Part shown: positions 20,660 to 30,697 of the stretch, in pieces
Layout: each line of letters starts with the position of its first letter
Position numbering within the stretch: position 1 is the first letter of the stretch
From: Eimeria necatrix
Taxonomy: Eukaryota > Apicomplexa > Conoidasida > Eucoccidiorida > Eimeriidae
NCBI RefSeq assembly: GCF_000499385.1
Contig: NW_013652346.1
Coordinates: 17,501 to 62,500, forward strand
DNA: 45,000 bases
Direction of reading: 5' to 3'
The notes under the pieces: generated by a model
The model's database searches: none
Told to the model about the DNA's origin: nothing
Seen by the model: only the letters and a program-made list of their open reading frames with translations
Program-made: the position numbers and the translations under genes

Positions 20660-22049
20660 CGCTGCTGCTGCTCCTTGTGCAGCCGCTGCGCCTCTTCCAG
20701 CAGCGCCCGCAGCTCCTTTTCTGCTGCAGCGTTTCCTGCTGCTTTTGCTGCTGCTGCTGCTGCTGCTTCTCCGTCTGCTGCTGTTGCTGCTGCTTCGGCT
20801 TTTGCTGCTGCTGCTGCTTCCTCTGCTGCTGCTTCTGCTGCTGCTGCTGCTGCTGCTTCCTCTGCTGCTGCTTCTGCTGCTGCTGCTGCTGCTGCCTGCA
20901 GCCCCATAGAAGCAAAACGCTCAGCTTGTGCGTACAGCTCGAGGTGTATCGACGCCTTGGACCCCCGCAGATACCTGACAGCAACCGAATTAGGGTTTAG
21001 GGTTTAGGGTTTAGGGTTTAGGGTTTAGCAGGAGGGTTCTGCGAGGAGCGCGTCTAGGGTTTAGGGTTTAGGGTTTTGGCGAAACTCTGTCTGCGGGCTT
21101 CTGCGCGGGCTGAGAGGGCTCTGGAGTGCAGCCGCAGGGCGTAGGGTTTAGGGTTTAGGGTTTAGGGTTTACGCCTTGAGGTTTCTGGGGTTTAGTTTGA
21201 TGGCGGCCCTGCAGCTGTCTATACACCGCAGCAGCTCGCCACTCATTAAGTAGCAAAGCGCCAAGTTGGAGTGCAGCAGCGAAAGTTCTTTTTTGTCATC
21301 TATTCCTTGTTCCAAACCCTGAAAACAACCATTTAGGGTTTAGGGTTTAGGGTTTAGGGTTTAGGGTTTAGGGTTTAGGGTTTGCGGCTTGCGGCTGCGC
21401 TGCGCACTCACGGCGGCTCGAAGCCTCCTCAGCGCCGCAAAAGCGACCCTGGGGCACTCTCGAGGGTTTAGGGTTTAGGGTTTAGGGTTTGCGTTAGGGT
21501 TTAGGGTTTAGAAGCCCGGGTTTCGGGTCTGCGGCAGGGCCTAGGGTTTGCGCCGGGGTCGAGGGTTTAGGGTTTAGGGCTCGCTCCCGCGTCCGCCCCG
21601 AAGGCCGGCCCAGGGTTTAGGGTTTAGGGTTTAGGGTTTAGGGTTTAGGGTTTGCGGACGGCCTGGTAGGCCTGTTGTGCGTTGAAGAGTTGGCGTTTGA
21701 AGCTGGCGGGATTTGCTGCTCGTTTTGCTGCTGCAGCAGCAGCAGCAAAGCGGTTTCCGGTGTCTCGACACCTGGCAGCCACAGTGTGGGGTGTTTCGCC
21801 CTCAAAAGCCAACAGCTGCAGCGCATGCAACTGGGGATCGGAGCTGGGATCGTCTGGGATCGTCTCCAGGAAAAGGGGGCACTCCAGGTCTCTGTACTTC
21901 GCCTCCAGGAACTGCAGGTAAGCAGCAGACACGGACCACTGGTCATCCTCTTCTGCTGCTGCTGCCAGCTGCTGCAGCAGCAAACCCGGGTCCCGCGGAC
22001 CCGCTGCTGCTGCTGCTGCTGCAGGCGCTGCTGCTGCTGCTGCTGCAGG

Positions 22050-22084
<35 letters not shown>

Positions 22085-22205
22085 CTGCTGCTGCTGCGCG
22101 AGGGGCGGCTGCGCCGGGGTCACCTGCTGCTGCTGCTGCTCGAGGCGCTGCTCCTGCTGCTGCTGCTGCTGCTGCAGCAGCTTCTTCTGCTGCTTCTTTC
22201 GCCAT
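19019..22205 (-). CDS. TTC4: TTC4/CNS1-type TPR co-chaperone of HSP90/HSP70
   Basis: TTC4/Cns1 binds HSP90 and HSP70 through TPR repeats and has a conserved C-terminal wheel domain. Six exons join in phase on the minus strand: 22205-21660, 21318-21173, 20974-20574, 20199-19829, 19395-19288, 19084-19019 (545 aa). Exon 1 (MAKEAAEEA, Ala-rich) ends with VAARCRDTGNRF, the first TPR helix. Exon 2 is TPR-like (LLHSNLALCYLMSGEL, AAIKLNP). Exon 3 completes it (YLRGSKASIHLELYAQAERF) and continues as a long Ala/Glu helix. Exon 4 begins the C-terminal domain and ends FPSWDHEKKYVLENLVAYYE after a Gln run. This matches the family's PSWD-x-E-x-K-Y block. Exons 5 and 6 give SFPMGLPLALLLERSKRF and VKGTPSHEAFI. 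Ala and Gln runs make it longer than human TTC4. Confidence 0.93.
19180..19211 (-). pseudogene. Duplicated 3' edge of TTC4 exon 5 inside intron 5
   Basis: A 32-bp segment matches 19279-19310 at all but one base. The original covers the last 23 bases of exon 5 plus its splice donor. The copy is bounded by telomere-like repeats and keeps the GTGAGC donor but has no exon body or acceptor. Confidence 0.85.
20128..20141. promoter_or_regulatory. Dyad motif variant GGTGTACAGACACC, within TTC4 exon 4
   Basis: On the coding strand it forms the codons for EVSVHL in the C-terminal domain. The other intact copies lie outside recognised coding exons, apart from 14504 in an uncertain ORF, so this may be coincidence. 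Confidence 0.6.
20556..20569. promoter_or_regulatory. Dyad motif variant GGTGTACATACACC at the start of TTC4 intron 3
   Basis: It begins five bases inside the intron, counting from the exon 3 donor. The flanks extend the symmetry to GGGGTGT/ACACCCC. Confidence 0.8.
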
Positions 22206-22274
22206 TTGAAATAAAATTAATTAAAATTTAATTTTAAATTAAAATTGATTAATTCAAAAACATAAATTTAGTCG

Positions 22275-22830
22275 CGGGGGCCCCCGGGGGCCCTCGTCCC
22301 AAGGAACTGCTGCGTGGGGCCGAGGGTTTAGGGTTTAGGGTTTAGGGTTTAGGGTTATTCAGCAGAATTAAAATGATAATTGCCATTTAAATTATTTAAT
22401 TCAAATCCAATTCTAATATTATAACACTTCTTCTAAAGTGCAGCAGATGCTCGCGGGGTCGGGGCCCCACAGGGGCCCCCCAAGGGCCCCCTGACCCTTT
22501 GGGGGCCCCCAGGGGGCCCCCTGGGGGCCCCTGAGGGGCCCCTGAGGGGCCCCTTGGGGGCCCCCTGGAGGCCTCTTTAGGGCTTCTTTGGGGCCTTTTA
22601 AAAGCCCTTTAGGGCCCCTTGGGGGCCCCTCTGTGGGGCCCCAGGGGGCCCCCTAAGGGCCTCGTGAAGAAGCCATAAGGGCCCCGGAGGGCCCCTGCGT
22701 TGAGCCCTCGAGGCTCTTTGGGGCCCCCTGGGGGCCCCCTGAGGGCCCCCTGGGGGCCCTCGGGGGCCCCAGGAGGCCCCTGGGGGCCCCTGGGGGCCCC
22801 CGGGGGCCCCTGGGGGCCCCTATGTAGGCT
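22275..22830. repeat. Longest GGGGCCCC-rich array
   Basis: About 550 bp of GGGGCCCCC, GGGGCCCCTG and AGGGCCCC units with short degenerate breaks. Both strands carry closely spaced G-runs. Confidence 0.9.
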
Positions 22831-23090
22831 TTAGGGTTTGTGGGGCGCCAGGCGTTTGAGACAGAAGCAGCAAAAGCTGCGGAAAGAATTTAATTTTATT
22901 TAATTTAAATAAATAAAATAAAACTTTTAATTAAATAAAATTTTTCTTTATTGCTGCGCTGCTAAGGAGTTAATGGGGATTCGTCTTTAGGCAGAAGCAG
23001 CAGCAAAGGAGGCAGAGAAAAGGAGATGTGCTGCTGCAGCACAGCAGCAGCTGCTGCTGTTGCGGCAACGGCGGCATGCGAAGCAGACGA

Positions 23091-23104
23091 GGTGTACGTA
23101 CACC
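23091..23104. promoter_or_regulatory. Dyad motif GGTGTACGTACACC (exact)
   Basis: First of a cluster of copies in 23.1-23.9 kb. Confidence 0.8.
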
Positions 23105-23335
23105 TAAGCAGCGCAGCAGCAGCAGTTCATTGTTCAACAGCAAAGACAGAAATCTATCTAAACCCTAAACCCTAAACGCTAAACCCTAAACCCTAAACCC
23201 TAAACAAAAACATGCAATGGAATTCGTCCTTTTGACTTAAATGACAGTCTAAATTCCCGGAGTCGTGGCAGCAGCAGCCGCAGCAGCAGCAGCAGCAGCA
23301 GCAGGTGCAGCAGCAGCGACTGCTGCTGCTGCCGG

Positions 23336-23349
23336 GGTGTACGTACACC
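23336..23349. promoter_or_regulatory. Dyad motif GGTGTACGTACACC (exact)
   Basis: The flanks extend the symmetry to GGGGTGTACGTACACCCC, followed by AG. Confidence 0.8.
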
Positions 23350-23516
23350 CCAGGCGAAGGCGAACAAAGGAGGAAAATGACAAATTACAAAAGACAAAAC
23401 ATAAAAGCAAAGAATAAATAATAAATAAATAAAAGACATTGTTATTTTATTCATTTGGAGCTACGCAAACAAAAGCAAAAAGCCCAAAAAACAGCAGCAG
23501 CAGCACGCGCCGCTGA

Positions 23517-23530
23517 GGTGTACGTACACC
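23517..23530. promoter_or_regulatory. Dyad motif GGTGTACGTACACC (exact)
   Basis: Followed by CCCAG. A copy with one mismatch in the left arm (GCTGTACGTACACC) lies at 23746-23759 and is followed by the same CCCAG. Confidence 0.8.
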
Positions 23531-23899
23531 CCAGCGCTTCAAACAAATCCAGGGCCTTTCAGCAGCAAAAGAACAAACGCGAGGACAAGAGCAGCAGCAA
23601 ACTGCCGCACGAAACGCAGCAGCAGCAGCTGCTGCAGCTGCTGCAGCAGCTGCTGCTGCAGCTGCTGCAGCTGCTGCTGCAGCTGCTGCTGCTGCTGCTG
23701 CAGCAGCTGCGCAGACACTCCACCGGCCTTCTGTGCTGCTGCTGCGCTGTACGTACACCCCAGGCTCCCCGCAGCGCCGCAGCTGCCACTCATATGCATG
23801 CAGATATTTATATTTGGAGAAGAAATATTAAAAGTGGAAAAGCATTTTAATTTAAAAACAGAAATGGCACTTCAGCAACTACTCATTGCACAGAGCTCG

Positions 23900-23913
23900 G
23901 GTGTACGTACACC
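23900..23913. promoter_or_regulatory. Dyad motif GGTGTACGTACACC (exact)
   Basis: Lies about 70 bp before the CTAG array. Confidence 0.8.
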
Positions 23914-23982
23914 GCAGCACCCGCCGGCGTACACTGCGCTGCTGCGCCCTAAAAAGCTGCACCCACAAGGGCAGCAAATTCA

Positions 23983-24438
23983 GCAGCTAGCCAGCTAGCT
24001 AGCTAGCTAGCTAGCTAGCCAGCTCACTAGCTGGCTAGCTCACTAGCTAGCTAGCTAGCCAGCTAGTTAGATAGCTAGCTCACTAGCTAGCTAGCGGATG
24101 GAGAGAAGGAACGGCTAGCTCTGCTGCTGCGGGCAGCTAGCTAGCTGCTGGCTAGCAGTTTGGCTAGCTAGCTAAAAGCAAGCGGGCTAGCTAGCTGCCC
24201 ATTGGCTGGAGCTAGCTAACCAGCTAGCTAGCTGCTCACTGGCTAGCTAGCTAGCTGGCTGGCGGCTGGCTAGCCAGCTGGCTAGCTAGCTGCTGGCTAG
24301 CTAACTGGCTAGTTAGCTAGCTAGCTGCTGGCTAGCTAGCTAGCTGGCTAGCTAGCTAGATAGACGCTGGCTAGCTAGCTGCTGGCTAGCTAGCTGGCTA
24401 GCTAGCTAGCTAGCTAGCTAGCTGCTGCCTAGCTAGCT
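23983..24438. repeat. CTAG/GCTA tetranucleotide array
   Basis: Long runs of GCTAGCTAGC broken by CAGCTAGC, GCTGGCTAGC and a few unique bases. It ends four bases from the stop codon of the minus-strand ORF that follows. Strongly self-complementary. Confidence 0.92.
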
Positions 24439-24442
24439 GGGC

Positions 24443-24552
24443 CTAGAGAAACCGGTTGTATGCTTCTGTGCTTCTGGCCGAAAAGTCAGCTAGCTGCGCA
24501 TCTTCCGGGGCTTCTCTGCTCATTTTGCGGACAGTCCTTTGGTCGGGGAAGC

Positions 24553-24598
<46 letters not shown>

Positions 24599-24661
24599 AG
24601 CTTTTGAAGGGATCTCGGCGTCGCTGGCCACTGTCTCCTCCTCGGTGTCCTCGCCTGCTGA

Positions 24662-24701
<40 letters not shown>

Positions 24702-25135
24702 TTCCTCATTTTGGCTAACAAAGAAGAGGTCTTGCGGGGCAGCAGCAGCAAACCGGTGACGACGCCCATGGCCTGCTGCAGCAGCGGGGCTCCTGCTGCT
24801 GCTGCAGTTGAGCCGCTGCTGCCTGCTGCTGCAGCGCCGAAGCCGGAGACCAGGGGAGTTGCTGCAGCACCTGGGACTGTTGCTGCTCCTCCTGCTGCTC
24901 CCAGGCCGGCGCCGGCGCCCGCAGCAGCGGGAGCTGCTGCAGCAGGAGCAGCAGCAGCTGCTGCAGTGCCTGCTGTTGCCGGCGCTGCTGCTGCTGCTGC
25001 TGGCGCGCCTGCTGCTGCTGTCGCAGTGGGGCACCAGGGGCACCAGCCGCCGCAGCAAGCCGTTCCTGCTGCAGTAGAGCCCCCTACAGCCCCCCCAGTC
25101 ATTGTGGCAGTGAGAACGGTGAGCCCGTGGGGCAT
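24443..25135 (-). CDS. Unidentified Ala-rich protein with charged C terminus
   Basis: A 230-codon frame starts with ATG at 25135 (MPHGLTVLTATMTGG) and ends with TAG at 24443. The N-terminal two thirds are Ala/Gly/Pro-rich, partly from repeats. The last third looks like real protein: MGVVTGLLLLPRKTSSLLAK, MRKE, a Gln run, ESAGEDTEEETVASDAEIPSK, an Ala run, then FPDQRTVRKMSREAPED and STEAYNRFL. The plus strand is also open here but lacks comparable charged, non-repeat segments. It could be the last exon of a longer minus-strand gene, with upstream exons between 25.2 and 26.4 kb. Family not recognised. Confidence 0.42.
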
Positions 25136-25253
25136 TTTCGTAAATTTTGAGTTTAAAATGCAAAATAAAAGATTAAATAAACAAATAAAGTGGAAAAATG
25201 GAAAAAATCGGAGAAGTCGGCGCCGCCGGAGGCGCGCGAGCAGCAGCTGACGA

Positions 25254-25267
25254 GGTGTACAGACACC
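25254..25267. promoter_or_regulatory. Dyad motif variant GGTGTACAGACACC
   Basis: The flanks extend the symmetry to GAGGTGT/ACACCTC, followed by AG. Confidence 0.78.
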
Positions 25268-25441
25268 TCAGATCACCAGCAGCAGCAGCTACGCTCGACG
25301 GACGCCTCGCGCAGCAGAGTTGCGATCAAACCTCAAATTAAACACTTTTCTAAACACTTTCCGAGTTTTTAAAAGAATAAAAGACAAAAGTAACGGCACT
25401 GCTGCGTCGGCAGGGGCTCGGCGGCGCGGCTGGGCGGCTCA

Positions 25442-25455
25442 GGTGTACAGACACC
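25442..25455. promoter_or_regulatory. Dyad motif variant GGTGTACAGACACC
   Basis: Same spacer as the copy 188 bp upstream and also followed by TCAGA, so the two may share origin. Confidence 0.78.
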
Positions 25456-26739
25456 TCAGAGCACGGTCGTCGGCGCCTGGGGGCGCGGGGCCAAAGCCCG
25501 CCAGAAAACGCTAAAATGGAGTTTAAATGCCACTTAATTGCCATTTAAATCATTTAAAAATGCCTTTTGAGGGTTTTCCGCCTTTTTTAGCGGCAACTTC
25601 GCGCATTCCGGAACCAGCGCCAGCCAAGCTGCGCATACACCGCAGCGTTCGGGTGTATGGTCAGACACCCGAACACCCCGCCTCCGCCGCCCTGTCTTAT
25701 TCATTTATTTTATTTATTTCTTTTTTTGAATTCAAAAAGGAATTCTTTTTGGCTTTTGCAGCGCCGAAGACGGAGAAAAGAATCTCCTTTCAAATGGGCA
25801 GCAGCAAAAACGGCCCGGCAAACCCGCCTCAGCGTCCCAGCTGCATAAATTCGGAAATAAAACGAATTAATTAATTAATTAAACAACAAAATTATCATTT
25901 AATTAATTCTAAATAAATAAAAATGATTATTCGAAATAGTTCTTTGCTGCTGCTGAACTCGCGCTGTACGTCCACTACAAACGGGACCGCGAGACGCCTC
26001 AAATTACACACGCGTGCTGCTGCTGCTGCTGCTGCTGCTGCTTCTGCTGCAGCTGCTGTTATTGCTGCTGTTGTTGCTGCTTTCGTTGCTGTTGTTGCTG
26101 CTGCTGCTGCCGCCGCTGCTGCTGCTGCAGCTGTTGCTCTTGTTGTTGCTGTTCTTGCTGCTTTTGTTGCTGTTGTTGTTGTTGCTGCTGCTGATGCTGC
26201 TGCTGCTGTTGCTGCTGCTACAGCTGGCAGCCTAGCGCCCCCCGCCGAAGAGGGCAGGCAGCAGACGAGCCAAGGAGCGGAGAAAATTAGGGTTTAGGGT
26301 TTAGGGTTTAGGGTTTACGGACACCACAGGGGCGCCGTCCTTGCCAGCAAAAGTAACTTTTCATTTTTTGTTTTCTTTCTTGACAAGTCTGCCGATTCAC
26401 CGGCAGTAAATCCTAAACCCCAAACCCTAAACCCTAAACCCTAAACCCTAAAGATCTGGCAGAGAAAATGCCAACGCAAATAAACAAACAGCAGCTAAAC
26501 CCCATCCCCAAGAGCCCCACTCTTTCTCTTCTCTTTCATTTATTAATATCAACTGGCTTTAATTAGTTCTTTTATCTTTATTTGTTATTTGTTATTTGTT
26601 ATTTTTATTTTTTCCAATTTATTTTTTTATTTTTAATTTATTTTTCCCAATTTCTCTTTTCGCCTTTTCCTCGGGAGCCCCGCGGCTCGGCTAGCTCAGC
26701 TGCTGCTGCCTGTCTTCAGCAGCACAGAGGAAACATTCC

Positions 26740-27115
26740 TAGCTAGCTAGCTAGCTAGCTAGCTACCTAGCTTGCTAGCTAGATACCTAGCCAGCTAGCT
26801 AGCTGGCTAGATAGCCAGCTTGCTAGCTAGATAGATAGCCAGCTAGCTAGCTAGATAGCCAGCTAGCTCGCTAGCTAGATAGCCAGCTAGCTAGCTAGAT
26901 GGCGGGCCAGCCAGCTACCCAGCTAGTTGGCCAGTGAGGTAGCTAGCTAGCTAGCTAGCTAGCTAGCCGGTTCAACAGCTAGCTGGGGGAAACAGCTAAC
27001 TAGTGCTTCGGCTAGCTGTCAGCCAGCTAGCTAGCCAGCCCTCCAGCTAGACAACTTCTTGCCTTTCTGCCCAGCTAGTCAGCTGCCTTTCAATGCGGAC
27101 ATCTAGCTAGCTAAC
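26740..27115. repeat. CTAG array, second cluster part 1
   Basis: Runs of CTAGCTAGC with frequent GATAGCCAGC and GCTAGATA variants, more diverged than the 24-kb array. Confidence 0.9.
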
Positions 27116-27206
27116 CCCAAGCTACACACTGAAGCTGGGGGGCCCCACCCTCTCCTACAGCAGCAGCAACAAATGAAGCAGCTTCGGCAGCAAACGTAGT
27201 CTTGTT

Positions 27207-27318
27207 GCTTGGGGGCCCCTGGGGGCCCCAGGGGCCCTTAGGGGCCCCCAGGGGCCCCCAATGGGGCCCCAGGGGGCCCCCAAGTGCACACAGCAACCAA
27301 CTGGGGGCCCCCACGACC
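27207..27318. repeat. Short GGGGCCCC-rich array between two CTAG arrays
   Basis: About 110 bp of GGGGCCCCTG and GGGGCCCCCA units. Confidence 0.85.
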
Positions 27319-27349
27319 CCCCGCTGCTGAGAGGCTGCTACCCAGCTTA

Positions 27350-27660
27350 TCTGGCTAGCTAGCTAGCCAGCTAGCTAGCTAGCTGGCTAGCTTAACAGCA
27401 AGCTGGCCAGCTAGCTAGTTGGGTGGCGAGCAAGCCCGCCAGCAAGCTCGCTCGGTGGCTAGCCAGCTAACTAGCTAGCTAGCTAGCTAGGTGGCTAGCT
27501 AGCTAGCTAGCTAGGTGGCTAGCTGAGTGGCTAGCTGGGTGGCTAGCTAGGTGACTAGCTAGGTGGCTAGCTGGGTGGCTAGCTAGGCGGCTAGCTAGCG
27601 TGGGGGCGGCTAGCTAGCTGGTCAACTAGCTGGCTAGCTAGCTGGGCAGCTAGCTAGCTC
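27350..27660. repeat. CTAG array, second cluster part 2
   Basis: Includes a regular stretch of GTGGCTAGCTAG and GGTGGCTAGCTG units (27481-27590), a higher-order form of the tetranucleotide. Confidence 0.9.
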
Positions 27661-27697
27661 GGGGGTTCTCTGTTGAAGAGCTAGGCGGCGCAGTTGG

Positions 27698-27711
27698 GGT
27701 GTACGTACACC
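27698..27711. promoter_or_regulatory. Dyad motif GGTGTACGTACACC (exact)
   Basis: First of a pair 30 bp apart just beyond the 3' end of RAD23. Confidence 0.82.
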
Positions 27712-27727
27712 CGAAGCAAGCAGCTGG

Positions 27728-27741
27728 GGTGTACGTACACC
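27728..27741. promoter_or_regulatory. Dyad motif GGTGTACGTACACC (exact) abutting the RAD23 stop codon
   Basis: On the RAD23 strand the sequence reads TGA immediately followed by the palindrome, with no spacer base. Confidence 0.85.
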
Positions 27742-27871
27742 TCAAGAGGCGGGGGGGTCTTCGGGGGCCTCTTCGTCAATGAAGTCATTCATGTTTTCGA
27801 AAAGGTAATTTGCTGCCATTTCCTGGACAAACAGCAGCAGCAGCAGCAAAAGAATAGACGAAGTAAGTGCT

Positions 27872-27906
<35 letters not shown>

Positions 27907-28066
27907 TCTTTCTGCCGGCTGCTGCAGCAGCGGCTGCTGCTGCAGCCGTCGCGTGCATGTGCACCCCAAAGATGCAGCAGCAGCAGCAAAAATAGCAGCA
28001 GCAGCAACAACAGGAGCACCAGCAGCAGCACAGGCAGCAACAGCAGCAGAATCAGCAGCAACAGCA

Positions 28067-28099
<33 letters not shown>

Positions 28100-28797
28100 G
28101 CAACAGCAGCTTCACCTCGTTGCGGTCGCATGCAATGTAGGCTTCAGCAACTTGCATGCGCGTGAAACCGAGGGCAGTGAGCTGCAGCAAACCCCCAAAC
28201 CCTAAACCCTAAACCCTAAACCCTAAACCCTAAACCCTAAACCCTAAATTCCCGCTGCAGCGCCAGGGCTTCTCCCCGCCGCTCTCCCCCTGCAGCTCCG
28301 CCCCCAGGAGTCCCCCCGGGGCCTAGGGTTTAGGGTTTAGGGTTTAGGGTTTAGGGTTTACTCGTTCTACAGCAGCCATTTCTTCTTCAGTTAGCTGCAC
28401 AACACCCCCCTGCAGCAAAGATGAGGGGGGGCCCCCCGGGGGCCCCCCGGGGCCCTCAGCAGCAGGGGGGGCCCCCTCCCGCAGCAGCTCAAGAAAAGCT
28501 TCTTGGTTTTGAGTTATGAGCTGCAAACACTCAAACCCTAAACCCTAAACCCTAAACCCTAAACCCTAAACCCTTCAGGACGAAGCCCCTGGTCCCAAAC
28601 CCTAGTCGCGTGCCCGTACACAATGCCACAAACTAGCCCAATGCTCCAGACCCTAAACCCTAAACCCTAAACCCTAAACCCTAAACCCTCGAGCACCTGC
28701 AGGAGGTCAGGGTTTGAGGCGCCGATCATCTGCAGCACCTGCGGAAGCATTTGAGGGTTTGTCTGCAGCACAAATCCAGCGGGAAGCAAATCAGCTT

Positions 28798-28828
<31 letters not shown>

Positions 28829-28984
28829 TCTGCTGCTGCTGCTGAACAACCAGAGCTAACAGCTCCAAAAGCAGCAGCAGCAGCAGCAGCAGCAGCAAAT
28901 TCGAACGTCGCTGCAGCAGCAACGCCACCCCCAGCAGCATGTGAAGCAGCGTACAGCCAGCAGCAGCAAGACAGCAACCGGACT

Positions 28985-29029
<45 letters not shown>

Positions 29030-29150
29030 TGACCTGCGTGAGCTGCCGAACTTGCTGAAAGACAGGATGGGTGCGGAGGCCCGCGAGGGGGTTGTCATCT
29101 GCTGCTGCTGCTGCTGCTGCTGCTGGCTCTCCTGCTGCAGCTGCCTGTCC

Positions 29151-29189
<39 letters not shown>

Positions 29190-30167
29190 CCCTTCTGCTG
29201 CTACGGACGGCAAAAGGTCTTCAGGAATGCCCTGAGTAAATGAACACAAACAGACCGCTAGGGTTTAGGGTTTAGGGTTTAGGGTTAGTAAACAAAGAAG
29301 AACAGACCGCTAGGGTTTAGGGTTTAGGGTTAGTAAACAAAGAAGAACAGACCGCTAGGGTTTAGGGTTAGTAAACAAAGAATAGCAGACCGCTAGGGTT
29401 TAGGGTTTAGGGTTAGTAAACAAAGAAGAGCAGACCGCTAGGGTTTAGGGTTTAGGGTTTAGGGTTTGGAGGAGCCTCAGGAGATACAGACATGCGCAAG
29501 ACCACAGAAATAAAAAATAAAAAAAGATATAAAAAATAAATAAAAAATAAAAAATAAAAAAATAAATAAATAGTACAAAAGAATTGAGAGAGAAATAAAA
29601 AAGAAATAAAAAAGAAATAAAGAATTAAAAAAGAAACAAAGAAGAATTAAAAAATAAATGAAAAGATATAAAAAATAAATAAAAAAGAAATAAAGAAATA
29701 AAGAAAAATAAAAAATAAAAAACAAAAAAGGCAAAACTGCAATAATGGAGAAAAGCGGAAAAGCGCGAAGGCCAAAAAAATAAAATAAAAATAAAAATCA
29801 AAACAAATAAAAATAAAAATAAAAATAAATAAATAAATAAAAACAAATAAATAAATAAAATAAATAAAAACAAAAATAAATAAATAATAAAAAGTTCCAA
29901 GTGAATAAAAGCAATTCAAAATAAATCAGCAAAAAGTCAAAAAGAAAAACAAAACAAACGACAAAAAGGAGCTTCAAAGGCCCCCAAACCCTAAACCCTA
30001 AACCCTAAACCCTAAAAAAGGGTTTGGAAAAGAAGCAAAAAAGATTCAAATAATTCTCACATTCATCAAATACTCCACTGCTCTGTCCGGATTGTTAAAA
30101 GCTGCGCGAAGAGCCACGCGACAATCTGCTGCTGAAAACCCCAACTCCTCCAGATTCTTCAGAGTCT

Positions 30168-30236
<69 letters not shown>

Positions 30237-30650
30237 AGTGGTAGTGGTAGTAGTCGCAGTAGCAGTAGTGTGCCAGTCGCAGCAGTGGTAGCAGCAGCAG
30301 CAGCAACGGGGCAGCAGCAGCAACGGAGCAGCAGCAGCAACGGAGCAGCAGCAGCAACGAAGCAGCAGCAGCAACGGACCAGCAGCAGCAGCAGCAACGG
30401 AGCAGCAGCAGCAGCAGCAGCGAGGCGCGCCGAAGCTGACTGCTTGTGGAGCCCCACAAGTGCTGCTGCTTTTCATTTTTATTAATTTTAATTTATTAAT
30501 TTTAATTTAATTTAATTTTAATTTAATTTAATTTAATTTTAATTTAATTTAATTTAATTTTAATTTTTAAAATTAAAAAACAAAAACTCACTTCTTCAAC
30601 TTCTGCCCCTGTCGCCAGAGCAGCAGCAGATTCGCTCAATACGTCTGACC

Positions 30651-30697
<47 letters not shown>

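Larger units (their letters stand above)
22206..24442. other. Repeat-dense intergenic region 5' of TTC4
   Basis: AT-rich DNA, one telomere-like tract (22324-22355), a GGGGCCCC array, mixed CAG/CTG patches, another telomere-like tract (23158-23205), a cluster of dyad motifs (23091-23913) and a CTAG array. Frames on both strands in 23450-23850 are mostly repeat translation and no family is recognised. Confidence 0.55.
25136..27741. other. Intergenic region with dyad motifs, CTG and CTAG arrays
   Basis: AT-rich patches, dyad copies at 25254 and 25442 plus a looser one at 25649-25670, a CTG-rich tract (26014-26222), telomere-like tracts (26288-26317, 26413-26452), pyrimidine-rich DNA (26520-26650), then two CTAG arrays around a short GGGGCCCC array. 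No gene is supported. Confidence 0.55.

Noticed and set aside
21380..21470. Possible extra TTC4 exon reading VAFAALRRLRAA with a GTGAGT donor
   Set aside because: Exon 1 joins exon 2 directly in phase and keeps TPR continuity, so this piece is left as intron. It could be an alternative exon.
26318..26362. Short minus-strand exon-like piece reading TFAGKDGAPVVS followed by GTAAACCC
   Set aside because: There is an in-frame stop just upstream, no good acceptor and no downstream partner exon. Too short to support.
29500..29920. Minus-strand Phe/Leu/Ile/Tyr-rich frames suggesting membrane proteins
   Set aside because: They are translations of AAATAAAA-type repeats inside RAD23 intron 3.
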